From Mageeibacillus sp. UBA6980 (lineage in GTDB: Bacteria; Bacillota; Clostridia; Saccharofermentanales; Saccharofermentanaceae): a stretch of 43,255 nt of DNA. The position numbers and the translations under genes were made by a program. The stretch is taken from contig DJYK01000027.1 of NCBI GenBank assembly GCA_002450095.1, positions 1-43,255 of the forward strand, given 5' to 3'. Below the pieces are notes generated by a model. It ran no database searches. It had not been told where the DNA came from and saw only the letters and a program-made list of their open reading frames with translations. Shown here in pieces: positions 15,948-24,441 of this stretch. Each line of letters opens with the position of its first letter. Within the stretch, counting starts at the first letter, position 1.

Positions 15948-16178
15948 ATGGCTATTACAAAGGACATGCTTATAACAGACATTCTCGATCAGGATATGGA
16001 GATCGCTCAGATCCTCATGCAGAAAGGTATGCACTGCATAGGCTGTATGGCTGCAAGCGGAGAGAGTCTTGAGCAGGCCATGTATGTTCACGGTTTTACA
16101 CCTGAGGAGGTAGATAAGACTATTGAAGAGCTTAACGCTTTTCTTACAGTTAAGGCGGCTGCGCCTAAGGCGGAATAA
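15948..16178 (+). CDS. DUF1858 domain protein (hybrid-cluster-associated disulfide type)
   Basis: A 76-residue cytosolic protein. The whole sequence is a DUF1858 domain: MLITDILDQDMEIAQILMQKG, then the redox-type pair Cys30-Ile-Gly-Cys33 followed by MAASGESLEQA and a C-terminal helix GFTPEEVDKTIEELN. Homologues are found next to or fused with hybrid-cluster proteins and other redox enzymes and may bind a metal or form a disulfide; the role is undefined. Monocistronic: GGAGG lies upstream and a terminator follows 34 bases downstream. Confidence 0.88.
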   Translation: MAITKDMLITDILDQDMEIAQILMQKGMHCIGCMAASGESLEQAMYVHGFTPEEVDKTIEELNAFLTVKAAAPKAE

Positions 16179-16212
16179 CCTTATTCTGACAATATTATAA
16201 GTATTTACAAAG

Positions 16213-16240
16213 ACAATAGTCCTCACGGCTATTGTTTTTT
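16213..16240 (+). terminator. Rho-independent terminator after the DUF1858 gene
   Basis: ACAATAG (16213-16219) pairs with CTATTGT (16229-16235), with an inner CC/GG pair and a TCAC loop, followed by TTTTT. Confidence 0.85.
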
Positions 16241-16250
16241 GTGCAATTGA

Positions 16251-16266
16251 GTTAATTACAACTAAC
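16251..16266. promoter_or_regulatory. Putative iron-box-like operator upstream of the ABC transporter
   Basis: GTTAA-TTACAA-CTAAC, which with flanks forms 8-base arms around AC with one mismatch. It is identical to the site at 25378-25393 in 15 of 16 bases and shares its spacing with the feo site. It lies 51 bases before the ATG; no convincing -35/-10 pair could be fixed around it. Confidence 0.55.
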
Positions 16267-16317
16267 TATAGTAAGGATAAGATAATTACCGGATTAATAA
16301 ATAAGGGGGATGAACAT

Positions 16318-17040
16318 ATGTCATCAACAGATAGAGAGGAAGCTTTCCTCGAGATAAAAGACCTTAAGAAGAGCTTCGGTACGGGAGAAGCAAGGCAGGA
16401 TGTTCTGAGGGGCATGGATTTTACGGTAAAGAAAGGCGAGTTCTGTGTACTGCTCGGACCTTCCGGTTCCGGAAAATCAACACTTCTTAATATCATCGGA
16501 GGGATCGATACTCCTGACTCGGGATATGTCGCGATCGGAGGCGACAGGCTTGAGGATATGGACGATAAGGCCCTTACGATCTACAGAAGAAAGCACCTGG
16601 GATATGTATTTCAGATGTATAACCTGATACCTAACCTGAATGTTAAGGAGAATATTGAGGTCGGCGCATATCTGTCAGATGATCCTCTCGATGTAGAAGA
16701 GGTCATAACCACGTTAGGTCTTCAGGATCATAAATATAAGTATCCCAACCAGCTGTCGGGAGGACAGCAGCAGAGAGTCTCGATAGGAAGAGCGGTCGTA
16801 AAGAACCCGGATATACTGATGTGCGACGAGCCGACCGGAGCTCTCGATTATAAGACATCCAAAGAGATACTCGCTCTTATCGAGGACTGCAACGGCAAGT
16901 ACGGCAGCACGGTAATAATGGTTACTCATAATGAGGCGATCAAGTATATGGCTGATCACGTCATCAAGCTCCGTGACGGTGTCGTAAGGCATAACGATAT
17001 CAACGAGAAGAAGATCCCGGCTTCCGAGCTCGAGTGGTAA
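16318..17040 (+). CDS. ABC transporter ATP-binding protein (MacB/LolD type)
   Basis: A 240-residue ATPase with Walker A GPSGSGKST, a Q-loop in VFQMYNLIPNL, signature LSGGQQQRVSIGRA, Walker B ILMCDEPTGALD and an H-switch in VMVTHNEA-type context (IMVTHNEA). The closest recognisable group is the ATPases that drive FtsX/MacB-fold permeases by mechanotransmission. It lies 12 bases upstream of such a permease, hence one transporter. An iron-box-like repeat upstream suggests metal-dependent control. Substrate is unknown. Confidence 0.93.
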   Translation: MSSTDREEAFLEIKDLKKSFGTGEARQDVLRGMDFTVKKGEFCVLLGPSGSGKSTLLNIIGGIDTPDSGYVAIGGDRLEDMDDKALTIYRRKHLGYVFQMYNLIPNLNVKENIEVGAYLSDDPLDVEEVITTLGLQDHKYKYPNQLSGGQQQRVSIGRAVVKNPDILMCDEPTGALDYKTSKEILALIEDCNGKYGSTVIMVTHNEAIKYMADHVIKLRDGVVRHNDINEKKIPASELEW

Positions 17041-17052
17041 GGGGGAAGGACG

Positions 17053-19746
17053 ATGAGAAATCCTCTTGTAAAAAGGATACCCAAGGAGCTTGTGTCTGAT
17101 TGGCATAAGTATCTGGTAATAATTATCTTCATGGTGCTGATGATCGGTGTCATATCCGGAATGTATATAGGGCATGACAGCATGCTCGCATCAATCAACA
17201 GAGGACGGACGGAACTTAATCTCGAGGACGGTTCGTTCGAACTTAAGCACAAGGCATCTGAAGAATTGATCGCCGCCATAAGCACCGGCGATATGGCGGA
17301 TGTAAGACAGCATTTCATCGACGAAGGTATCGAACAGGCAGAGACAGAAGTCGCTGATGCGGTCGAAGAAGAATTGAATACTCAGGTACGCGATTCGATA
17401 GAACTCGCGGTAAGGGAACAGTGCGAGGCATACGGGATCACCGATGAGGAAATGATCAATGAGCAGATCGAAGCCGCGATGGAGGAAAGCTTCGATGAGG
17501 CCCTTGCCGAAGCGAGAGATTCGGACGAGTTTACAGAGGCAGTCGATGAGGCTTATGAAGAAGCCCATGAAGCCGTGATCGAAGCAGTGGATGAAGAGTG
17601 GGATGAGACGGTAAGAAGATATGATCTCGACGACGAGAGCTTCGAGCCTGTTCCGATAACTGTCTGCGAACACTTCTACAGAGATATCGGCGAAGACTTC
17701 GATAACGACGGAGAGGAGAATGCGACCGTAAGAGTATTCAGAAGCGATTCCGAAGTTGATATGGCTTCGTTTATCGAAGGCCGCGCTCCGGAATCGGAAG
17801 ATGAGATCGCGATCGACAGAATGCATGCCGATAATGTCGGCATCAGCGTCGGTGATACGATCACTGTAGGCGGAAGAGAAATGACGGTCACGGGACTTCT
17901 GTCGTACGTGAACTATCTGACGCTTCACGAATCCAATACCGATCTGATGTTTGACGCGTTCGGTTTTGACGTCGGTATGGTAACTCCCGAAGCATTCCAG
18001 TCGTTTACTTCAAGACTTCACTATGAATATGTTTATTACTATGAGACAGAGCCTGCGGACAAGATAGAGCAGGCAGATAAAGCCGATGATCTTCTTAAGG
18101 CCCTTATAACTCAGACAGTCGTATATGACAACGAGATCGAGGATTTTGTTCCGGAGTATGTAAGACAGGCAAGTAACTTCGCGCCGAGCGATATCGAAGG
18201 AGATTCCACGGGAACAAGTATCCTGTGCTATATACTGATAGCAGTCATCGCTTTTATCTTCGCCATCACAATAAGCAATACTATCGAGAAGGAGTCGTCC
18301 GTAATAGGTACTCTCCGCGCGTCGGGTTATACCAAGGATGAGCTTATCGTTCACTATATGTCGATGCCTCTGATCGTCACGCTGATCGGAGCGGTCTTGG
18401 GCAACATCCTCGGTTATACAGCTTTTCGCAGGATGGCGATATACCTTTACTACAACAGTTACAGTCTTCCGTCCTGCGGTGTAGAGTTCAGCCCGACAGC
18501 ACTTGTGAAGACCACGGTCATCCCGCTCCTTCTGATGTTCTTGGTTAACCTCATTATCATAGCAAGGAGGCTGCAGTTAAGTCCGCTGCGCTTCTTAAGA
18601 CATGATCTGTCTAAGTCGAAGAGGAGTAAGGCGAGAAGGATCCCTTCATGGTCTTTCATCAGAAGGTTCAGGCTGAGGATCATATTCCAGAATATGCCGA
18701 ACTATGTCGTTCTCGTATTCGGTCTTATCCTCATTGAGCTCATGCTCTGCTTCGCATTCGGACTTCCGGATTCGCTGAAGCATTACGGACAGAAGGCTCC
18801 GGATATGATGTTTGTCGATTATCAGTACATGCTCATGGGAAATGAGGACGAAGACGGCGAATTGATAACGACAGAAGAGGAAAGTGCGGAGAGATTCAGC
18901 TCGACATCGCTTCTTTATCCGAAGAACGCGAATTCCATGTTCGAAGGCAGGGGAAGCGGCGGAGACGAGACTGTTACCGTCTATGGCATAGAGGACGGAA
19001 GCAGATATATAGAACTGCCTTCAGATCTGGAGAGCGGACATGTATATATCTCATCCGCATTCGCATCCAAGTTCGATCTTAGGGACGGAGCCGTGATAAC
19101 ACTTAACGAAGAGTATGAGAATAAGTCATACGAGTTTACGGTTGACGGTGTGATCGATTACGACGGCGGTATAGCTGTTTTTATGAACAACGATGTATTT
19201 AACGATGTCTTCGATATGGATGAAGATTCATTCTCCGGTTACTTCTCTACTGAGCCGATCGACGATATCGACGAGCAGTATATCGCGACTGTCATAACGC
19301 AGGAGGATATAACGAAGATCACGACACAGCTTATGCACTCGATGGGCGGATTTATGCAGATATTCCAGTATGCGCTCATCGTGTTGGTGGCTGCTCTGAT
19401 ATATCTTCTTGCCAAGATAATCATCGAGAAGAACGAGCATGCGATATCGATGGTCAAGATCCTGGGCTTTAAGAACAGTGAGGTCGGTTCGCTCTATATA
19501 GTTCCGACTGCGATGATCGTGACGGTCGTAACCTTTATCAGCTTCATAGCGGGAAGGTTCCTCATGAAGATAGTATTCAAGGTATTTATGCTTCAGATGG
19601 ACGGATACTTCTCTTTCTATATGAAGCCGTCTTCGATGGTACTCTCGATGCTTTATCTGCTAATAGGATATCTGTTCGTATCTTTTATCGATTATTCGAG
19701 GATAAAGAAGATCCCTCTCGACGTTGCCCTGAAAAACGCAGACTAA
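17053..19746 (+). CDS. FtsX/MacB-fold ABC permease with large acidic ectodomain
   Basis: An 897-residue membrane protein. One helix near the N terminus (about residues 21-40) is followed by a large extracytoplasmic part. Its first section (about 60-195) is a highly acidic, probably coiled helical stretch, and its second (about 200-370) is a MacB-periplasmic-like beta domain. An FtsX core of three helices follows (from SILCYILIAVIAFIFAITIS), then a second ectodomain (about 575-755) and a final FtsX core of three helices. The tandem FtsX layout in one chain fits lipoprotein-trafficking, toxin/peptide-export or signalling permeases rather than import. It is operonic with the ATPase; three lipoproteins lie around it and could be partners or cargo (inference). 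Confidence 0.88.
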   Translation: MRNPLVKRIPKELVSDWHKYLVIIIFMVLMIGVISGMYIGHDSMLASINRGRTELNLEDGSFELKHKASEELIAAISTGDMADVRQHFIDEGIEQAETEVADAVEEELNTQVRDSIELAVREQCEAYGITDEEMINEQIEAAMEESFDEALAEARDSDEFTEAVDEAYEEAHEAVIEAVDEEWDETVRRYDLDDESFEPVPITVCEHFYRDIGEDFDNDGEENATVRVFRSDSEVDMASFIEGRAPESEDEIAIDRMHADNVGISVGDTITVGGREMTVTGLLSYVNYLTLHESNTDLMFDAFGFDVGMVTPEAFQSFTSRLHYEYVYYYETEPADKIEQADKADDLLKALITQTVVYDNEIEDFVPEYVRQASNFAPSDIEGDSTGTSILCYILIAVIAFIFAITISNTIEKESSVIGTLRASGYTKDELIVHYMSMPLIVTLIGAVLGNILGYTAFRRMAIYLYYNSYSLPSCGVEFSPTALVKTTVIPLLLMFLVNLIIIARRLQLSPLRFLRHDLSKSKRSKARRIPSWSFIRRFRLRIIFQNMPNYVVLVFGLILIELMLCFAFGLPDSLKHYGQKAPDMMFVDYQYMLMGNEDEDGELITTEEESAERFSSTSLLYPKNANSMFEGRGSGGDETVTVYGIEDGSRYIELPSDLESGHVYISSAFASKFDLRDGAVITLNEEYENKSYEFTVDGVIDYDGGIAVFMNNDVFNDVFDMDEDSFSGYFSTEPIDDIDEQYIATVITQEDITKITTQLMHSMGGFMQIFQYALIVLVAALIYLLAKIIIEKNEHAISMVKILGFKNSEVGSLYIVPTAMIVTVVTFISFIAGRFLMKIVFKVFMLQMDGYFSFYMKPSSMVLSMLYLLIGYLFVSFIDYSRIKKIPLDVALKNAD

Positions 19747-19759
19747 TACTATTATCATA

Positions 19760-20343
19760 AAAAATAGTTTATAATAGGGCGATTCTTATGAATGAAGAAA
19801 GGGGTAAGACAATGAATACCAAAAAGGTCATGAGTATCGTTACGGCAACTTCAATGCTCGTTCTGTCCGTGAGCGGATGTTCGCTTCTCGGAGGCAAGGA
19901 CAGGCAGGCGATAGAAGACGCTGCAACGGGATACATTGATGCAGTAAATGCGGGTAAGTTCAACAAGTCTTTGAAGTTTGTCGAAGACGAGGAGGACTTT
20001 TTCCAAGAGAACGAGATCCCTTCCGATCAGGCAGAGCTTATCGCTGCAGTAATGAGTGCCTCTGAGATAACCGTCGAGAACATCGAAGCCAAGAAGGATC
20101 AGGGAAGTGCGGATATCGTATTCACAATGCCCGATCTGGACGAGATCGCAGATGAGGGATACTCATTAGATGAGTTCATCGATGCGATCGAAGACATCGA
20201 AGGCGAGACAGAGGAGACGGTAGAGTTCTCGTTCGTAAAGGACGGAGAGGATTGGCTCATCGAAGCAGATTCGACGGAAGAATACTATAACTTCCTGATG
20301 AGTATCGGTGAGGGCATCGAGTTCTCGGGATTGTCTGAAGCAG
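19760..20343 (+). repeat. Direct repeat, copy 1 (584 bases)
   Basis: Near-identical to 21758-22341 (offset 1998 bases; only scattered substitutions seen by eye). It covers the TATAAT-containing upstream region, ribosome-binding site, signal peptide and first domain of the lipoprotein gene. Identity stops abruptly after the codons for SGLSEA. Confidence 0.95.
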
Positions 20344-21695
20344 CGGCTCTCGAGACGGTAGATACTCTTGTTAACCTGTTGAGAGAAGGCGATCTTCAGG
20401 GCGTAGCCGCTATATGCGGTGAGTCGGAAGAACTGGATTTCTCCGATCTTGAAGAAGAAGGTATGGATGTAAATTCGATCATAAATGTCTTCTCTGCATA
20501 TTACACGGGTCTTGATTACACCTCTGAAGTAACTGAGGTAACCGAAGATGCGATCACCGTTTCCCTGACAGGTACGGCGCCCGATGCCCAGGCTGCGATC
20601 GAAGAGACATTCTCCGATCCCGATACTGTTGCTCCCCTCCTGGCAGATGTATATGAGTCATACCTTAACGGCGGCAACGGTGATATTAGTGCTGCATACA
20701 GCAGTGTATACTCTCTCATCGGTGAAGCGATCGTTTCCGCTGATACGATCCCTTATTCGTCTTCCGTTGTGGTAACGGCGGATGAAGAAGGCAATCTCTT
20801 TGCCGAGCCTGCCGATGATTTCATTTTCGACTTTTACAATATCGATATCGCAGACGCGTTGAGTTCGGATGAAGCGGTCATGGCTGCTTTCGATCTGCTT
20901 CTCGAGCAGGGCAGGATCTCACAGTCTGATTATGATATGTACACTGGTGCTTATGGTGGCGGTTCCTCAACAACAGTAATTTCATCTTCCGGCGTTACAC
21001 TCGAGGAATTAGAGACAGGTTCTGATTTCTATCTGTCGGATTATTCCATAACAAATGATGATGTTGAACTTTTGGTAAGGACGATGGCTTACTATAACAC
21101 CGGTGATACCTTTACATATGATCTTACCGTTAACGGTGAGGAATATGCTTCGGGTGCGACTTATGAGATGGCTGATGATATGGATGACAGGATCGAGATC
21201 GAGATCCCTTATGAGGATTCTCCTGCCGGCGTATATGATCTCACTGTTTATGATTACGAGGCGACAACCGTTCTTGCACATATAGTGCTTACTGTTGCAG
21301 ACAGCGTCGGCGAGGTGCCCGAGACAGCATCGTTCGGTACATCCATGTCATATGACAATACAGGAAGTGATTTCTATACATTCCACTTTTATGATGTATC
21401 CGGAAATGCTCTTGACGGTGCTTCCGAATATCAGTCGACTGACGGAACGGTTTGTTTTACCGTAAGAACATGGGATTATTACGATGAAGGCGATGTAGTC
21501 ACCTGTGCCGTATACAGAGACGGAGCATATGTTGAGAGTATTGAGTCTGTAAGCGAGGATGACAGCAATGACACATTCCCGTTCGTCTATGAACCTGACG
21601 GAGGAGTCGAGCCGGGAGACTATACTTTTATTATCTCTGATGTTAACTCTCCTGCTACGTTGGTTATCGCTTATGCTACGGTAGAACCCGCATAA
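19812..21695 (+). CDS. Lipoprotein with NTF2-like repeats and two C-terminal beta modules (paralogue B)
   Basis: A 627-residue lipoprotein; lipobox VSGC gives lipidated Cys23. The ATG at 19812 is chosen over 19788 because GAAAGGGG lies upstream and the signal peptide then begins MNTKKVMS. Two acidic NTF2-like modules (about 30-165 and 178-305) match paralogue A. After a Gly/Ser linker come two related beta-sandwich-like modules: one from about 405 with VRTMAYYNTGDTF and ending VLAHIVLTVAD, and one from about 510 with VRTWDYYDEGDVV and ending LVIAYATVEPA. The function is unknown; the surface location and modular build suggest ligand binding. A TATAAT lies at 19770-19775 without a clear -35 box. 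Confidence 0.8.
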   Translation: MNTKKVMSIVTATSMLVLSVSGCSLLGGKDRQAIEDAATGYIDAVNAGKFNKSLKFVEDEEDFFQENEIPSDQAELIAAVMSASEITVENIEAKKDQGSADIVFTMPDLDEIADEGYSLDEFIDAIEDIEGETEETVEFSFVKDGEDWLIEADSTEEYYNFLMSIGEGIEFSGLSEAAALETVDTLVNLLREGDLQGVAAICGESEELDFSDLEEEGMDVNSIINVFSAYYTGLDYTSEVTEVTEDAITVSLTGTAPDAQAAIEETFSDPDTVAPLLADVYESYLNGGNGDISAAYSSVYSLIGEAIVSADTIPYSSSVVVTADEEGNLFAEPADDFIFDFYNIDIADALSSDEAVMAAFDLLLEQGRISQSDYDMYTGAYGGGSSTTVISSSGVTLEELETGSDFYLSDYSITNDDVELLVRTMAYYNTGDTFTYDLTVNGEEYASGATYEMADDMDDRIEIEIPYEDSPAGVYDLTVYDYEATTVLAHIVLTVADSVGEVPETASFGTSMSYDNTGSDFYTFHFYDVSGNALDGASEYQSTDGTVCFTVRTWDYYDEGDVVTCAVYRDGAYVESIESVSEDDSNDTFPFVYEPDGGVEPGDYTFIISDVNSPATLVIAYATVEPA

Positions 21696-21720
21696 AAGGA
21701 TCAAACCTGAGTTTTTTATG

Positions 21721-21750
21721 AGAGCAGCCCTTACCGGCTGCTCTTTATAT
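21721..21750 (+). terminator. Rho-independent terminator between lipoproteins B and C
   Basis: AGAGCAGCC (21721-21729) and GGCTGCTCT (21736-21744) form a perfect 9-base stem with a CTTACC loop, followed by the U-rich TTATATTTAT. Confidence 0.85.
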
Positions 21751-21757
21751 TTATGTC

Positions 21758-22341
21758 AAAAATAGTTTATAATAGGGCGATTCTTATGAATGAAGAAAGG
21801 GGTAAGACAATGAATACCAAAAAGGTCATGAGTATCGTTACGGCAGCTTCAATGCTCGTTCTGTCCGTGAGCGGATGCTCGCTTCTCGGAGGCAAGGACA
21901 GGCAGGCGATAGAAGACGCTGCAACAGGATACATTGATGCAGTAAATGCGGGTAAGTTTAACAAGTCTTTGAAGTTTGTCGAAGACGAGGAGGACTTTTT
22001 CCAAGAGAACGAGATCCCTTCCGATCAGGCAGATCTCATCGCGGCAGTAATGGGTGCTTCAGAGATAACCGTCGAGAACATCGAAGCCAAGAAGGATAAG
22101 GGAAGTGCGGATATCGTATTCACAATGCCCGATCTGGACGAGATCGCAGATGAGGGATACTCATTAGATGAGTTCATCGATGCGATCGAAGACATCGAAG
22201 GCGAGACAGAGGAGACGGTGGAGTTCTCGTTCGTAAAGGACGGAGAGGACTGGCTCATCGAGGCAGATTCAACGGAAGAATACTATAACTTCCTGATGAG
22301 CATCGGAGAGGGCATCGAGTTCTCGGGATTGTCTGAAGCAG
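21758..22341 (+). repeat. Direct repeat, copy 2 (584 bases)
   Basis: Second copy of the 19760-20343 segment. It includes the same TATAAT box (21768-21773), leader, signal peptide and first domain. It indicates a recent tandem duplication or gene conversion limited to the 5' part of the genes. Confidence 0.95.
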
Positions 22342-23675
22342 GTGCGATCGAAGCAGTTAATACTTTTATCGGTCTGCTCGCTGAAGGAGATATCGAGAAT
22401 GCTATTACGATGAGTCCTGTTGATGACGAGACACTGTCAGGTCTCGACGAGCTCGAAGAAGAATTCGGAAGTCTCGACCCGTTGAGAGCATTGTTTATCT
22501 CATATTTCTCTAATCTCGATTATGAACTTACAGTCTCGGAAGTTACCGAAGACTCTATCATCGTAGACGTTACGGGTATGGCTCCCGATGCCGAACCTGC
22601 AGTCAATGCTGCGGTAAATGATGTTGATATCATGGCCCCTATTGCAGCGGACTATATCGAGAGCACACTTAATAACAGTTTTGATATGAGTTTGTTGATG
22701 AATCAGTTATTCGGTGTTGTTGCCGATGCTGTGAGCAATGCAGATCTTATACCCTATTCGAGTCAAGTTACCGTTACGGTAGACGAGGAAGGAAACTATC
22801 TCGTTGATCCTGCCGAAGATTTTGGTTTTGATTATGGTTTCCCGGATATCATGGGAAGCGACGAAGTGTTCCCGGCAGCGCTGGATCTTCTTCTCGAGGA
22901 GGGAAGGATCACGCCGAGCCAGTATGCCGAGTTGACGGGTGAGCCTTTGGTTACCAACGGTGATTACGATGTAACGGATGTTATCGTAGAAGAAGGAGAT
23001 GATTTCTATGATTACAGTTATGCAGTAAACGATGATGCAGTTACTGTCACAGTCCGTACATGGGATTACTACAACACAGGCGACGTATTCGCCTGGGAGG
23101 CAACCTACAACGGAAGCGATCTCTATTCCGGCGAATACACAATGACTCAGAATTCCTGTGATACTATGCAGATAATCCTTCCCGTAGTTACAGGCGATCC
23201 TACCGGCACATATGAGTTAACGGTCTACGATGAGGGTGAGGGAACCTCTACGGTCCTTGTAGTCCTCGAGATCATCGTTCTCGGTGACGGCGCTCCCGCG
23301 GGTCCTGTCGGAACCGGAGTCTCGATGACCTTTGACAATGCCGGAGCGGATTTCTACTCATTCCACTTTACGGATGCCAACGGAAACAATATGGATGATC
23401 AGGATACATATCCTTCCAATGCAGGCACGGTAGATTTTGTCGTAAGGACATGGGACTATTATGACTCCGGCGCTCAGATGACCTGCGAGGTCTTAAGAGA
23501 CGGCGAGCAGATAGATGAGATCACATCCGTAAATGATCAGGACTTCAATGATACGTTCTACTTTTCATATGAGCCTTCGAGACTTGAGGATGGTGATTAC
23601 ACATTTGTTATAAGTGATGTTGACGCAGACACTACGCTCGTTATCGCTTATGCTACCGTTGAGACGGTAAACTGA
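21810..23675 (+). CDS. Lipoprotein with NTF2-like repeats and two C-terminal beta modules (paralogue C)
   Basis: A 621-residue lipoprotein from the ATG at 21810 (AAAGGGG upstream); lipobox VSGC, Cys23. Residues 1 to about 177 are nearly identical to paralogue B. The second NTF2-like module (AIEAVNTFIGLLAEGD onward) instead resembles paralogue A's wording, and the rest is diverged from B. Two C-terminal beta modules carry VRTWDYYNTGDVF and VRTWDYYDSGAQM, and the protein ends LVIAYATVETVN. The four such modules in B and C define a repeated domain I cannot assign to a named family. Its own promoter region lies within the repeat, with a terminator on both sides. Confidence 0.8.
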   Translation: MNTKKVMSIVTAASMLVLSVSGCSLLGGKDRQAIEDAATGYIDAVNAGKFNKSLKFVEDEEDFFQENEIPSDQADLIAAVMGASEITVENIEAKKDKGSADIVFTMPDLDEIADEGYSLDEFIDAIEDIEGETEETVEFSFVKDGEDWLIEADSTEEYYNFLMSIGEGIEFSGLSEAGAIEAVNTFIGLLAEGDIENAITMSPVDDETLSGLDELEEEFGSLDPLRALFISYFSNLDYELTVSEVTEDSIIVDVTGMAPDAEPAVNAAVNDVDIMAPIAADYIESTLNNSFDMSLLMNQLFGVVADAVSNADLIPYSSQVTVTVDEEGNYLVDPAEDFGFDYGFPDIMGSDEVFPAALDLLLEEGRITPSQYAELTGEPLVTNGDYDVTDVIVEEGDDFYDYSYAVNDDAVTVTVRTWDYYNTGDVFAWEATYNGSDLYSGEYTMTQNSCDTMQIILPVVTGDPTGTYELTVYDEGEGTSTVLVVLEIIVLGDGAPAGPVGTGVSMTFDNAGADFYSFHFTDANGNNMDDQDTYPSNAGTVDFVVRTWDYYDSGAQMTCEVLRDGEQIDEITSVNDQDFNDTFYFSYEPSRLEDGDYTFVISDVDADTTLVIAYATVETVN

Positions 23676-23711
23676 GATGATCTGATCCTTACGGACTTCT
23701 CATTGTAAATC

Positions 23712-23746
23712 CAAAGGGCTGTGACTCAAGTTCACAGCCCTTTGTT
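23712..23746 (+). terminator. Hairpin after lipoprotein C
   Basis: A perfect 13-base stem CAAAGGGCTGTGA / TCACAGCCCTTTG (23712-23724, 23732-23744) with a 7-base loop. The U-tract is short (TTTG inside the stem, then TTC), so termination efficiency is uncertain, but the position fits. Confidence 0.75.
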
Positions 23747-23886
23747 CATGCTTCGACAATATTCCTTCTGATTATTTTGCCGATATTATGTTAAACAACA
23801 AGCATAATGTTAAAATATCAACAGAGTGTTTATAAATCTACAAACCGCCTTTCGAAGTATATCGATAGGTTTGAGAGGGGGACAAA
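23747..23886. other. Intergenic region upstream of the tetR-type gene
   Basis: AT-rich. It contains imperfect inverted repeats: GATATT (near 23780) with AATATC (near 23816), enclosing TTATG and CATAA. It also contains CAAACC (23841-23846) with GGTTTG (23868-23873). These could be autoregulatory TetR sites, though none is a textbook operator and the promoter is not clear. Confidence 0.35.
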
Positions 23887-24441
23887 ATGGCAGAGAGCAG
23901 AAGAGTTACAATGACCAAATGGCTCATCAAGGATGCCTTGATCGCTATGCTTGAGGAGACTCCGTTAAGCAACATTACCATTACGGCTTTGTGTGAGAAA
24001 GCCGATGTAAACAGGGTTACTTTCTATAAGTATTACAGAGATCCCGGTGATGTATTGATAGACATCGGCGATGCCATCCTTGAGAAGGTCACAAGATCCG
24101 GCGAAGAAGAGTTAAGCGGTGAAGATAACAAACTGCATCACGATGTCAGGGCGCTTGTTGATTTTGTGACCGAGAACGACAAGATGTTTAAGATAATACT
24201 CGTAAACGCGGATGATGACGGATTTAACGGGAGACTTCTAAAGTACAGCCTCGATATGTACGAGGAGCGTTATGATACGGGCGATAAAGAATTCGACCAC
24301 TACCGGTATATGTATATGCTGGGCGGCATAATGGGAGTGCTCCGCTCCTGGGTCAAGTACGACAATTCCGCATCCAAAGAGAAGATAGTGGATATAATAT
24401 ATAAACTTATCAACAAGCAATTCGATGTCAAAGGGGAATAA
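23887..24441 (+). CDS. TetR/AcrR family transcriptional regulator
   Basis: A 184-residue regulator. The N-terminal helix-turn-helix (residues about 8-55) reads TKWLIKDALIAMLEE, then NITITALCEKADVNRVTFYK and YY, the TetR pattern. The C-terminal ligand domain ends in a YMLGGIMGVLRSWV segment resembling the TetR_C_7/DhaS-like group. A GAGGGGG lies upstream of the ATG. Its stop is directly followed by the ATG of the transporter gene, so it probably regulates that operon; the inducer is unknown. Confidence 0.9.
   Translation: MAESRRVTMTKWLIKDALIAMLEETPLSNITITALCEKADVNRVTFYKYYRDPGDVLIDIGDAILEKVTRSGEEELSGEDNKLHHDVRALVDFVTENDKMFKIILVNADDDGFNGRLLKYSLDMYEERYDTGDKEFDHYRYMYMLGGIMGVLRSWVKYDNSASKEKIVDIIYKLINKQFDVKGE

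Noticed and set aside
19760..22341. Insertion sequence or transposon as the source of the 584-base repeat
   Set aside because: The repeat holds only lipoprotein leader and coding sequence, with no transposase, terminal inverted repeats or target duplication.
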